A stretch of 51,233 bases of DNA from the NCBI RefSeq assembly GCF_016924145.1, contig NZ_JAFFZO010000036.1, positions 1 through 51,233 of the forward strand. The letters are read 5' to 3'. The notes below the pieces were generated by a model. The model had not been told where the DNA came from and did not search any database. It was given only the letters and a program-made list of their open reading frames with translations. The stretch's first letter is position 1, and each line of letters opens with the position of its first letter. The DNA is from Amphritea pacifica (GTDB taxonomy: Bacteria; Pseudomonadota; Gammaproteobacteria; Pseudomonadales; Balneatricaceae). A program made the translations under genes and the position numbers. Shown piece after piece: positions 36,478-45,261 of the stretch.

Positions 36478-37353
36478 ATGGTCTATACCGGTCGCTTCGC
36501 TCCCTCACCCACTGGCCCGCTCCATTTCGGCTCCCTTCTCGCTGCGATTGCCAGCTACCTCGACGCCCGCGCACATAAGGGTCGCTGGCTGTTACGCATC
36601 GAAGATCTTGACCCACCGCGCGAAGTTGAAGGTGCCAGCGACAGCATCTTAAAAACACTGGAACAGTTTGGACTGCACTGGGATGGTGAAGTCATTCGTC
36701 AGAGTGACCGATACGCGATCTATAGCGATATCCTGTCACAACTCATCCAGAATGACGCGGCCTATCGCTGCGGTTGTTCCCGACAGCAGATTCGCAAGCG
36801 TAGCGGCGGCTTACTTTATGATCGTTATTGCCGCAACAACCCGCCCGCAACCGATACGCACTGTGCTATTCGCAGTCGCTGTGATCAGGATCACCCGTTC
36901 TACGACCGGATTCAGGGCCACCAGCAGTTCAGTAATCAGGTTGAGGATTTTGTCATCTTCCGCCGCGATGGTTTTTTTGCCTATCAGTTGGCCGTCACTA
37001 TTGATGATGCCGCGCAACAGATCAGCCACATCGTTCGCGGTTCCGACCTGCTTGATTCAACGCCGAAGCAGATACAGCTGCAACAGCAGCTGGGATACCC
37101 TCAGCCTGTCTATGCCCATATCCCCGTCGCAACCAACATCCGGGGCCAGAAGCTCAGTAAACAGACCCTGGCCCCGGCGCTGGATGAAGGTCAGGCGCTA
37201 CAGCTGATCATCCGCGCCCTGGATTTTCTTGGCCAGCAACCCGTGGCAGAATTAACCGACAGCAATATTGAAGAGTGTCTTAGCTGGGCCTCTGCGCACT
37301 GGGATATCACGGCTGTGCCAAACCAAACAGGCATCATTCTGGAGGATAGCTGA
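36478..37353 (+). CDS. gluQ: glutamyl-Q tRNA(Asp) synthetase
   Basis: Attaches glutamate to queuosine at position 34 of tRNA-Asp. It is a truncated GluRS paralogue without an anticodon-binding domain (291 residues). HIGH-type motif HFGS (16-19), KMSKS-type KLSKQ (225-229) and zinc site C98, C100, Y114, C118 (RCGCS … YDRYC). The stop overlaps the start of the small cbrX-like gene by one base. Confidence 0.96.
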   Translation: MVYTGRFAPSPTGPLHFGSLLAAIASYLDARAHKGRWLLRIEDLDPPREVEGASDSILKTLEQFGLHWDGEVIRQSDRYAIYSDILSQLIQNDAAYRCGCSRQQIRKRSGGLLYDRYCRNNPPATDTHCAIRSRCDQDHPFYDRIQGHQQFSNQVEDFVIFRRDGFFAYQLAVTIDDAAQQISHIVRGSDLLDSTPKQIQLQQQLGYPQPVYAHIPVATNIRGQKLSKQTLAPALDEGQALQLIIRALDFLGQQPVAELTDSNIEECLSWASAHWDITAVPNQTGIILEDS

Positions 37354-37529
37354 TGCATTTTTACCGCGCCCTGATCGTCCTGGTCATCGGAGGGTACCTG
37401 CTGTCGCCTATGCTCGATCAGTGGTGGCCCGATTCCGCCACGCCCTGGTACAGGCCCTATATTATCTGGGCTGCTCTGATCCTGATTGTCGCCATACTGG
37501 AAAGGAGACGGCGTAGCGATGAATTTTAA
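37353..37529 (+). CDS. cbrX: CbrX-like small membrane protein between gluQ and cbrA
   Basis: 58 residues starting MHFYRALIVLVIGGYLLSP, with two hydrophobic helices (about 5-19 and 36-49) and a basic tail (ERRRRSDEF). The start overlaps the gluQ stop (TGATG) with GGAGG 8 bases upstream, and its end overlaps the cbrA start by 11 bases, so translation of all three is coupled. Pseudomonas genomes have a small gene at exactly this place (cbrX, affecting cbrA expression). The identification is by position and type. Confidence 0.8.
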   Translation: MHFYRALIVLVIGGYLLSPMLDQWWPDSATPWYRPYIIWAALILIVAILERRRRSDEF

Positions 37530-40422
37530 TCTGGCTGGCCTGCTGCTGATCGCCATCGCCTATCTGACCGCCCTGTTTGGTACCGCTTACATCACTGAAC
37601 GGGGCTGGATTGCCAAACGCATCATCTATCATCCGGCCACCTATGTGCTGTCACTGGGGGTATTCACCAGCGTCTGGACCTTTTATGGCACCTTCGCCAT
37701 TGCCAAAGAATCTGGCTACAGTTTTCTGGCATCCTACCTCGGTGCGTCAGCCGCCTTCTTTCTGGCTCCGGTGATTCTGATTCCGATTCTGCGGATCACC
37801 CGCACCTACCAGCTAAGCTCGCTGGCCGACCTGTTTGCCTTCCGCTTTCGTTCCGCCACGGCTGGTGCCCTGACAGCGATTTTTTCCCTGATCGCAATTC
37901 TGCCACTCATATCGATTCAGATTCAGGCGGTCTCAGATTCACTGCATATTCTTAATCAGGACTTCTCTTCAGATCAGATCGCGGTGGGCTTCTGCACGCT
38001 GATCGCTCTGTTTTCGATTCTGGTGGGGGCCCGCAACCCCTCTCTGCGCTATAACCGTACCGGTCTGATTGTGGCGATGGCAACGGGATCACTGATCAAG
38101 CTGTTCGCCCTCACGACCATAGCGCTGTACGCTCTGTTCAATGTGATGGGAGGTCCGGGCGGACTGGAGCTATGGCTGCAGCAGCACCCTGAAGAGCTGG
38201 CGGTATTCGACACACAACTGGACAGCGATATGTGGCGCACCATGTTGCTGGGTTTTTTCTCAGCCATCATCGTGATGCCGCACACCTTCCATATGATGTT
38301 TACCGAAAACACCTCATCCAACAGCCTGCACAAAGCCAGTTGGGGGGTACCGCTTTACCTGCTGATACTGGCGTTAGCAGTGCCTCCTGTTCTCTGGGCG
38401 GGCATCCGCCTTGGGATTGCAGATCAGCCCGCTTTCCTGATTCTCAATCTGGGCATTAAACTGGAATCCGGTTTTATCACCACCCTGGCCTTTATCGGCG
38501 GCCTGACCGCAGCCAGCGGAATCATCATTGTAGCGACCATATCAATCGCCTCTATGCTACAGAATCATCTGATCCTGCCACTGGTTCCGCCGCTATCAAC
38601 ACAGCGGTTATATTCCCACCTGCTGTGGCTCAGACGGATACTCATTATCGTGATGATGATCGGCAGCTATCTGTTCTATGCTGAGGTCGGCCTGAATTAC
38701 AATATCCACTGGCTTGGCACCCTGGCATTTATCGCCTTTATGCAGTTTCTGCCGGGCATCCTCGCAACACTTTTCTGGCCGGGAGCCAACCGCACGGGCT
38801 TCTGCCTCGGACTGATTGTTGGCATGAGCACCTGGATTTTTCCGATGCTCACCGCTCTGCTGAATGGAACGATCAGCGATGACGCATCGATTATGTATCA
38901 TCAGAACTGGCACCACATCGCCATCTATGCGCTGACAGCAAATATTATCGTCTTCCTGCTGGCCTCCATTCTGACCCGCAGCTCACCGGAAGAGATCGCC
39001 AGCGCCAGCGCCTGTCTGCATAACAGCCTGCAACGTCCGGTTGGCCCCCAGTTAAACATCAGTCACAGCGATGAACTGGTGACGTTACTCAGTACCCGAT
39101 TGGGAAAAGGGACCGCCCAGAAGGAGGTTGAACAAGCATTACAGGAGTTGAATCTGCATCGCGGCGAGCTTAACGCTATCGACCTGATGCGCCTCAGGAC
39201 CCTGATTGAGAGCCGGCTTAGCGCTCTGTTCGGACCGGTTGAGGCCAGCACGCTGTTAAACCAGCAGATTCACAAAGACACCCTGGATCAGTACCGCACC
39301 CGGGACATCCATCTGCTGGAGGGACAACTGGAAAACTATCAAACCCGGCTCAGCGGCCTGGCAGCTGAACTGGATAACCTGCGCCGCCACCACCGGATGA
39401 CCCTGCAACGCTTACCTGTGGGCGCCTGTTCGCTGGACGAAAAAGGCCAGATTATCTTCTGGAATCAGGAGATGGAACAGTTTACCGGCCTGCAAACCTC
39501 ATCGGTGCTAACCCGCAGGTTAATCAACCTGCCTGAGCCCTGGGGGGAGCTGCTGCATGATTTTTCAACACAGGAACAAAACCATCTGCTCTCTCACCAT
39601 CTGCTGATCAACGGAGAGAATTGCTGGCTGAGTCTGCACAAAGCCAGTCTGGCGGAAAACTCAGAGTCGATGGTGATCCTGCTGGAAAATGAAACCGAAA
39701 ACCAGATTCTGGTCAACCGGCTATCCCACAACGAACGACTCGCCTCAATCGGCCGCTTTGCTGCCGGAGTAGCACACGAAATTGGCAATCCGGTCACCGG
39801 AATCGCCTGCCTGGCGCAGAACCTGAAATATGAAACCGATGATGAGATCATCCTTGAAAGCGGCGAACAGATTGTTGCTCAGACTAACCGCATCACCCGT
39901 ATTGTGCAGTCGCTGATCCGCTTTGCGCATACCGGTCAGAGTGAGGGCAAACAGCTTCAGGAAGATATCAACCTCAAAGCGCTGACCGATGAGGCACTTC
40001 ACCTGGTGTCGATGGACAGCCGTGGACGCGAGATTAACCTGATCAACAATATCGATGCAGCCATCAATATCAGCGGCGACCCACAACGGCTGATGCAGGT
40101 GTTTGTCAATCTGATCAATAATGCCTGTGATGCAACTCCGATCCATGGCCGGGTATGGCTGGATGCCAAACGCAACAGCAACTCCTTCGAGATCACGGTG
40201 ACGGATGAGGGCAGCGGGATCGCCCCGGAACACCAGAACAAGTTGTTTGAACCCTTTTTTACCACCAAAGACCCCGGTAAAGGCACTGGATTAGGGCTGC
40301 CTTTGGTCTATAACATCATTGAAGAGCATTATGGTAGTATAAGCATAGTGAGTCCCGCCAATAAAAATCAGAACAATGGCACTCAGGTGGTTATCACCCT
40401 CCCGGTCACTTTGCAGGATTAA
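37519..40422 (+). CDS. cbrA: CbrA sensor histidine kinase with transporter-like domain
   Basis: 967 residues. The N-terminal half (about 1-490) is a sodium:solute-symporter-like domain with about 13 helices. A linker and PAS-like domain (about 630-720, RLPVGACSLDEKGQIIFWNQEMEQF split around 640) follow, then the kinase core with H753 (VAHEIGNP), N-box (FVNLINNACDA), G1 (DEGSGIA) and G2 (GTGLGLPL). It senses carbon/nitrogen state and phosphorylates CbrB. The ATG with AAAGGAG upstream, inside the end of cbrX, was chosen over an earlier in-frame ATG. cbrB follows at 56 bases. Confidence 0.95.
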   Translation: MNFNLAGLLLIAIAYLTALFGTAYITERGWIAKRIIYHPATYVLSLGVFTSVWTFYGTFAIAKESGYSFLASYLGASAAFFLAPVILIPILRITRTYQLSSLADLFAFRFRSATAGALTAIFSLIAILPLISIQIQAVSDSLHILNQDFSSDQIAVGFCTLIALFSILVGARNPSLRYNRTGLIVAMATGSLIKLFALTTIALYALFNVMGGPGGLELWLQQHPEELAVFDTQLDSDMWRTMLLGFFSAIIVMPHTFHMMFTENTSSNSLHKASWGVPLYLLILALAVPPVLWAGIRLGIADQPAFLILNLGIKLESGFITTLAFIGGLTAASGIIIVATISIASMLQNHLILPLVPPLSTQRLYSHLLWLRRILIIVMMIGSYLFYAEVGLNYNIHWLGTLAFIAFMQFLPGILATLFWPGANRTGFCLGLIVGMSTWIFPMLTALLNGTISDDASIMYHQNWHHIAIYALTANIIVFLLASILTRSSPEEIASASACLHNSLQRPVGPQLNISHSDELVTLLSTRLGKGTAQKEVEQALQELNLHRGELNAIDLMRLRTLIESRLSALFGPVEASTLLNQQIHKDTLDQYRTRDIHLLEGQLENYQTRLSGLAAELDNLRRHHRMTLQRLPVGACSLDEKGQIIFWNQEMEQFTGLQTSSVLTRRLINLPEPWGELLHDFSTQEQNHLLSHHLLINGENCWLSLHKASLAENSESMVILLENETENQILVNRLSHNERLASIGRFAAGVAHEIGNPVTGIACLAQNLKYETDDEIILESGEQIVAQTNRITRIVQSLIRFAHTGQSEGKQLQEDINLKALTDEALHLVSMDSRGREINLINNIDAAINISGDPQRLMQVFVNLINNACDATPIHGRVWLDAKRNSNSFEITVTDEGSGIAPEHQNKLFEPFFTTKDPGKGTGLGLPLVYNIIEEHYGSISIVSPANKNQNNGTQVVITLPVTLQD

Positions 40423-40478
40423 GTTTGTAAGATAACAAACACCTGCAGACCAGAGGACAAGAAGCAAAGGTAAACCGA

Positions 40479-41885
40479 ATGAGCCGCATTCTGATCGTAG
40501 AAGATGAGTCTATTATACGTTCTGCCCTCCGGCGACTGCTGGAGCGCAACAGCTACAGTGTCGACGACGCAGGGTCCGTTGACGAAGCAACCAGCCAGTT
40601 CAATCTCAATGATTACAACCTGATCATCAGCGACCTGCGCCTGCCCGGAGCACCAGGCACTGACCTGATCAACCTGGCCAAAGCGGTCCCGGTGGTCATT
40701 ATGACCAGTTATGCCAGCATGCGCTCCGCCGTGGATGCGATGAAGCTGGGGGCCGTTGACTATATTGCTAAACCGTTTGATCACGAAGAGATTCTGGAAA
40801 CCATCGCCAGTATTATCAAGCTGCGCGGGGGCGATGACAAAACCGCTGACCGTAGTGCAGGAGCACAGTTGCCGGAAAACCAGATGGTTGGTAACTGCGC
40901 TGCGATGAGAAACCTCTTCAGCCGGATTCACAAGGTGGCGCGCACCGATGCCACCGTTCTGATTCAGGGCGAATCTGGCACCGGTAAAGAACTGGCGGCC
41001 AGAGCGATCCACCAGCAAAGCGACCGTTCAGGCTCGCCCATGGTGTCTGTAAACTGTGCATCGATCCCGGAAACCCTGATCGAATCAGAGCTGTTTGGCC
41101 ACGAGAAAGGGGCATTTACCGGAGCAGACTCGGCCCGCAACGGCCTGATCGAAGCCGCCAATGGCGGCACTCTGTTCCTTGATGAGATTGGCGAACTGCC
41201 TCTGGAAGCACAAGCCCGGCTACTGCGCTTTTTACAGGAGGGCGAGATCCGCAGAGTAGGCGCGGTCAAATCGACCCATGTTGATGTCCGGCTGATTGCC
41301 GCCACCCACCGCAACCTGAAAGCCCTGGCCAAAACAGGCGAGTTCCGCGAAGACCTCTATTACCGGCTTTATGTAATGGAGCTGCAAATGCCACCACTGC
41401 GGGAACGCGGTGAGGATATTATTGAGATCGCTCAGCAGTTCCTGCAGAAAAGCTGCGAGAAGCTCGGCTCCCCTCTGCTCAGTTTCAGTGCCGATGCCTG
41501 TGAGACGATGATACGGTATAACTGGCCAGGTAATGTCCGCGAACTGCAGAATGCCATTGAACGGGCGGTTATTCTGGCGGATGATCACCACATCACCACA
41601 GACCTGCTGGGGCTCGATATCGAGTGCGGTAGCCTGGCAGAGCTGGAATCCAGTTTTGCCAGTGGTCACTCACTTGTCGCGGAAACAGACATCGATCTCC
41701 GTGAGCGCCGCCCGGAACAGAACCTCTCTCTGGATGATTACTTCCAGCGCTTCGTACTGGAGAATCAGGACAGCATGAGTGAAACCAAGCTGGCAAAAAA
41801 ACTGGGTATCAGTCGCAAGTGTTTATGGGAGCGCCGCCAGAAACTGGGCATCCCACGAAAGTCTAAAGAACATAACAACGTCTGA
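40479..41885 (+). CDS. cbrB: CbrB, NtrC-family sigma54 response regulator
   Basis: 468 residues. The receiver has phosphorylation site D52 (ISDLRLPG) plus D9 and K98 (AKPF). The AAA+ domain has Walker A GESGTGKE (164-171) and the sigma54-contact loop GAFTGA (211-216), intact. A Fis-type HTH (ETKLAKKLGISRKCLWERR) lies at the C-terminus. It activates sigma54 promoters in response to CbrA; the best candidate target lies directly downstream. Matches Pseudomonas CbrB in order and length. Confidence 0.96.
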   Translation: MSRILIVEDESIIRSALRRLLERNSYSVDDAGSVDEATSQFNLNDYNLIISDLRLPGAPGTDLINLAKAVPVVIMTSYASMRSAVDAMKLGAVDYIAKPFDHEEILETIASIIKLRGGDDKTADRSAGAQLPENQMVGNCAAMRNLFSRIHKVARTDATVLIQGESGTGKELAARAIHQQSDRSGSPMVSVNCASIPETLIESELFGHEKGAFTGADSARNGLIEAANGGTLFLDEIGELPLEAQARLLRFLQEGEIRRVGAVKSTHVDVRLIAATHRNLKALAKTGEFREDLYYRLYVMELQMPPLRERGEDIIEIAQQFLQKSCEKLGSPLLSFSADACETMIRYNWPGNVRELQNAIERAVILADDHHITTDLLGLDIECGSLAELESSFASGHSLVAETDIDLRERRPEQNLSLDDYFQRFVLENQDSMSETKLAKKLGISRKCLWERRQKLGIPRKSKEHNNV

Positions 41886-41909
41886 AAAGGCTGTCACCAG
41901 AACGGGGGC

Positions 41910-41998
41910 AAAAGTGTTACTTATCCCCCATTGAGCAGATGCAGCATGAGTAAAAAGGTAACACTTTTTGTTACCCTTCATTGTGGCGACAGGGTAAC
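41910..41998. promoter_or_regulatory. GTAAC/GTTAC repeat array, candidate CbrB activator sites
   Basis: AAAAGTGTTAC at 41910-41920 is the exact inverse of GTAACACTTTT at 41958-41968. Further copies are GTTACC at 41970-41975 and GGTAAC at 41993-41998. The array sits about 50-140 bases upstream of a sigma54 promoter, the usual place for an enhancer-type activator, directly after the gene of the activator itself. Confidence 0.7.
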
Positions 41999-42049
41999 AA
42001 ACAGACCACAAAAACAATAAATACAATAAAAACAAAAAGTTAACAAAAC

Positions 42050-42065
42050 TGGCACAACTACTGCT
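42050..42065 (+). promoter_or_regulatory. sigma54 promoter between cbrB and pcnB
   Basis: TGGCAC-AACTAC-TGCT places GG and GC exactly 10 bases apart as in the -24/-12 consensus (TGGCACG-N4-TTGCW). Only the first T of TTGC deviates. The predicted start of transcription is about 42076. Confidence 0.8.
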
Positions 42066-42075
42066 CTATATACGG

Positions 42076-42300
42076 GCAAGAAGAAGAACAATACTTACCG
42101 CCAATAATCATAATAAAAATAAAACCCAGATTATGGTCGATAAGTACTCCGCCTCGAATAAAAATAAAAATGAGGCTCTACAAGCTGATCGCTGAATTGA
42201 CACCCAATACAACGGTCCCGAAACAGTGCTCTTAGAAATAAAAACAACAAGCTAAGACAGAGTTGTTGTCTAAAAGCGGTCAGCTTACCCATCTCCTTTT
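42076..42300 (+). ncRNA. crcZ: CrcZ-like decoy small RNA (Hfq/Crc-titrating)
   Basis: A non-coding interval between cbrB and pcnB, where Pseudomonas carries crcZ. It has a sigma54 start and four runs of AAN triplets (catabolite-activity motif AANAANAA): 42078-42092, 42112-42123, 42157-42171 and 42237-42251. The third is displayed in the loop of a GCCTC/GAGGC hairpin (42151-42176). A 12-bp stem, AAGCTGATCGCT (42182-42193) with AGCGGTCAGCTT (42275-42286, one G-U), closes a 3' domain containing the fourth run. The 3' end is uncertain: the stem is followed by a weak CCTTTTG tract near 42300. In Pseudomonas, CrcZ binds Hfq with Crc to relieve carbon catabolite repression; the same role here is inference. 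It is shorter than the ~400-nt P. aeruginosa RNA. Confidence 0.72.
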
Positions 42301-42426
42301 GTCCTGTTATATTTCACACATTCTTTGCACTATAGATCAGTAAAACTGCGGCTTTAACTGCGTTTTTGATTAGATTTCATGCTATTATTCTGCGCTCTTA
42401 TTTCTGCGCAAGTTTCTCAGTGTTAT

Positions 42427-43839
42427 ATGGACAAAAACTCATCACCAATAGGCTCGTTTATCCGTAAACTATTCGGTAGTCATCGAAAACGCTCAGCCGG
42501 CGAAGCCAGCCCGCAAACCAGCGGCCCTCAGCTTATACCCGAAGAGGTTCATCAAATTCCTCGCCGACAGCTGAATGACGCGGCGATGAAAACCGCTTAT
42601 CACCTGCAGGATGAAGGCTACGAAGGCTATCTGGTGGGCGGATGTATTCGCGACCTGCTGATGAATAAGCACCCCAAAGATTTTGATGTTGCCACCAATG
42701 CCACCCCGGAGCAGGCACATGCGCTGTTCCGTCGCTCGCGCCTGATCGGCCGGCGCTTTAAACTACTGCATGTCCGGTTTGGCCGGGACATGATCGAAGT
42801 AGCCACCTTCCGCGCCAGCCATGACAGCCACCCCAAAAATAGCGATGGCGAGCATGGCCGTCAGAACGACAGCGGTATGATCGTGCGCGATAACGTCTAC
42901 GGCACCATTGAAGAGGACGCACTACGGCGCGATTTCACCGTCAATGCACTTTACTACTGTCCGAAAGACCACTGTGTCTATGATTTCACTCACGGCTACA
43001 ACGACCTGAAAAACCGCACCCTGCGGATGATCGGTGATCCCGAGGCCCGCTACCGGGAAGACCCGGTAAGGATGCTCAGAGCAGCGCGCTTTGCTGCCAA
43101 ACTGGGGTTTACCATTGAGCCAGAAACAGAAGCCCCGCTGTATGAGCTGGGCTATCTGCTGAAAGATATCGCGCCGGCCCGATTGTTTGACGAAGTACTG
43201 AAAATATTCCAGTCTGGCCATGGTGTGGAATCTTACCATCAGTTCCGTAAATACGGTTTGCTGGAACATATCTTCAGCCAGACCGCATACTGTCTTGATA
43301 ACCCGCAAGGGGCTCCGGTAGAGCAACTGGTACTGAATGCCCTGCAGAATACCGATCGCCGGCTGCAGCAGGACAAAAGCGTCACGCCAGCCTTCCTGTT
43401 TGCCGCCCTGCTCTGGTATCCAATGCAACAACGGATGCGCAAACTGCAAAAGCAGGAGGGGCTGCATACGGTGCCGGCAATGCATGAAGCTGCCAATCAG
43501 GTAATTGGTGAACAGATAAGCCAGACCGCCATTCCACGGCGCTTCTCCACTCCGATCAGAGAGATCTGGGAGCTGCAGTTCCGCCTGCCCCGTCGCCAGG
43601 GCAAACGGGCCGACCGGCTGATGGAACATCCACGTTTCAGGGCCGCCTATGACCTGCTGGTGTTGCGCGAAAACAGCGGTGAAGATCTGGAAGGCCTGGG
43701 TAAATGGTGGACTGACTATCAGACACAGAACCCGCAGATACGCAGCCATATGTCCCGCGAAGTCCCCAAAGATGAGGCCCCCAAACGACGCCGCAGACGC
43801 CGCTCACCGGCAAAGAAGCATGAGCAGAATAATGGCTGA
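42427..43839 (+). CDS. pcnB: poly(A) polymerase I
   Basis: Adds 3' poly(A) tails that promote RNA decay. The nucleotidyltransferase head has VGGCIRD (70-76) and the catalytic aspartates D85/D87 (PKDFDVATN), with EEDALRRDFTVNALYY next. The tRNA-nucleotidyltransferase-like body has RYREDPVRMLRAARFAAKLG, and a basic tail (KRRRRRRS) ends the protein. 470 residues from the chosen ATG, where an amphipathic FIRKLFGSH segment begins as in relatives; an in-frame ATG 16 codons earlier is possible. No clear ribosome site marks either. It follows the CrcZ-like RNA and precedes folK with an 8-base overlap. Confidence 0.94.
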   Translation: MDKNSSPIGSFIRKLFGSHRKRSAGEASPQTSGPQLIPEEVHQIPRRQLNDAAMKTAYHLQDEGYEGYLVGGCIRDLLMNKHPKDFDVATNATPEQAHALFRRSRLIGRRFKLLHVRFGRDMIEVATFRASHDSHPKNSDGEHGRQNDSGMIVRDNVYGTIEEDALRRDFTVNALYYCPKDHCVYDFTHGYNDLKNRTLRMIGDPEARYREDPVRMLRAARFAAKLGFTIEPETEAPLYELGYLLKDIAPARLFDEVLKIFQSGHGVESYHQFRKYGLLEHIFSQTAYCLDNPQGAPVEQLVLNALQNTDRRLQQDKSVTPAFLFAALLWYPMQQRMRKLQKQEGLHTVPAMHEAANQVIGEQISQTAIPRRFSTPIREIWELQFRLPRRQGKRADRLMEHPRFRAAYDLLVLRENSGEDLEGLGKWWTDYQTQNPQIRSHMSREVPKDEAPKRRRRRRSPAKKHEQNNG

Positions 43840-44335
43840 GTCACCCGTATCCCGCCCCTGGACCCGTTGCTATATAGGGCTGGGCAGCAATCTTGAAAAC
43901 CCGGTGACACAGGTGACCACCGCACTGCTGGAGCTGCAACGTTTAGACAACTGCCGCCATCTGATCCACTCCAGCCTGTATCGCAGCGATCCGGTTGGTC
44001 CGCCCGGTCAGCCCGACTATATCAATGCAGTTGCCAGCCTGGAGACCAGTCTTTCTCCGCTTGAGCTGCTTGATGCACTGCAGGCACTGGAACAACAGCA
44101 TCAGCGGATCAGAGTTCAGCACTGGGGTCCCCGAACTCTGGATCTGGACCTGCTGCTCTACGGTGATCAGTTGATCAGCAATGAACGATTAACCGTCCCC
44201 CACCCCTACCTTCATGAGCGCAATTTTGTGCTCTATCCTCTGGCAGAAATTAACCCAGACCTCACTATTGCACAGCAAAAAAGTCTCGCTGAATGCATTA
44301 AGCAGTGCGAAAAAGGCACTCTCGAACGAATTTAA
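43832..44335 (+). CDS. folK: 2-amino-4-hydroxy-6-hydroxymethyldihydropteridine pyrophosphokinase
   Basis: Transfers pyrophosphate from ATP to the pterin in folate biosynthesis. 167 residues: YIGLGSNLENP at the N-terminus, the pterin/Mg motif WGPRTLDLDLLLYG (catalytic Asp pair) and LTVPHPYLHERNFVLYPLAEI. The ATG overlaps the end of pcnB; another ATG four codons earlier is equally possible. pcnB-folK-panB order is as in Pseudomonas. Confidence 0.95.
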   Translation: MAESPVSRPWTRCYIGLGSNLENPVTQVTTALLELQRLDNCRHLIHSSLYRSDPVGPPGQPDYINAVASLETSLSPLELLDALQALEQQHQRIRVQHWGPRTLDLDLLLYGDQLISNERLTVPHPYLHERNFVLYPLAEINPDLTIAQQKSLAECIKQCEKGTLERI

Positions 44336-44464
44336 TAAAACATAAAATACTTTAAAAACAATAATATAAATCGTTTTTTACTGCTATGCACAATAGATAA
44401 TAGTTAAACGGAAAAGGGCTATGTATAATCCCCCCGTCTGAGTAATAAATAAGCAGGTTCTCTT

Positions 44465-45256
44465 ATGAGCAGCATTACCCTTCATACACTGATGGCTCGT
44501 AAACAGGCCGGTGAAAAGTTTGCGGTACTTACCGCATACGACGCCTGTTTTTCCCACCTTATCAGCACCGCTGGTGTTGAGGTGATATTAGTGGGCGACT
44601 CCCTGGGCATGGTATTGCAGGGCAATGACAGCACTCTGCCGGTCACCCTTGAAGAGATGGCTTACCATACCGCCGCCGTAAAAGCAGGTAATCAGGGCTC
44701 GATGATCATGACCGATCTGCCCTTTATGAGCTATGGCACTCCCGCGCAGGCAATGGACAGCGCCGCAGCACTGATGCAGGCCGGCGCCCATATCGTTAAA
44801 CTGGAAGGTGCTGCCTGGCTGGACGAAACAATTACCCTTTTGGCAGAACGCGGAGTTCCGGTATGCGCTCATCTTGGGCTCACACCACAAGCGGTCAATG
44901 TCCTGGGGGGATATAGGGTACAGGGACGTGATAACAGTGCCGCAAAAAAGATGATCGAAGATGCCGTACGTCTGGAACAGGCTGGCGCAGCGATGCTGCT
45001 GCTGGAATGCGTTCCCGCACTGCTGGCAGGCGAGATCACTAAAGCGGTAGACATTCCGGTTATCGGTATCGGCGCTGGTGCAGACACTGATGCTCAGGTG
45101 CTGGTGATGCACGATATGCTGGGAATCACTCCGGGCCGCAGCCCCAGGTTTGTCAAAAACTTTATGGCTGACAATAATGATATCGCCGCCGCTTTCAAAG
45201 CCTATGCTGACGAAGTGAAGGCCGGTACCTTCCCCGGACCTGAACACGGATTCTAA
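44465..45256 (+). CDS. panB: 3-methyl-2-oxobutanoate hydroxymethyltransferase
   Basis: First committed step to pantothenate: hydroxymethylation of ketoisovalerate to ketopantoate. TIM barrel of 263 residues with [11 protein letters not shown] (Mg-binding Asp), ADLPFMSYG-like [17 protein letters not shown] and [20 protein letters not shown]. The upstream 130 bases hold TATAAT (about 44423) as -10 and an A-rich tract with AACAATAATA. panC follows at 5 bases. Confidence 0.96.
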   Translation: MSSITLHTLMARKQAGEKFAVLTAYDACFSHLISTAGVEVILVGDSLGMVLQGNDSTLPVTLEEMAYHTAAVKAGNQGSMIMTDLPFMSYGTPAQAMDSAAALMQAGAHIVKLEGAAWLDETITLLAERGVPVCAHLGLTPQAVNVLGGYRVQGRDNSAAKKMIEDAVRLEQAGAAMLLLECVPALLAGEITKAVDIPVIGIGAGADTDAQVLVMHDMLGITPGRSPRFVKNFMADNNDIAAAFKAYADEVKAGTFPGPEHGF

Positions 45257-45261
45257 CCATC

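Noticed and set aside
42008-42251. A-rich repeated motifs considered as CRISPR or satellite repeats
   Set aside because: No fixed repeat length or spacer structure; the AAN runs are better explained as Hfq/Crc-type motifs of a small RNA.
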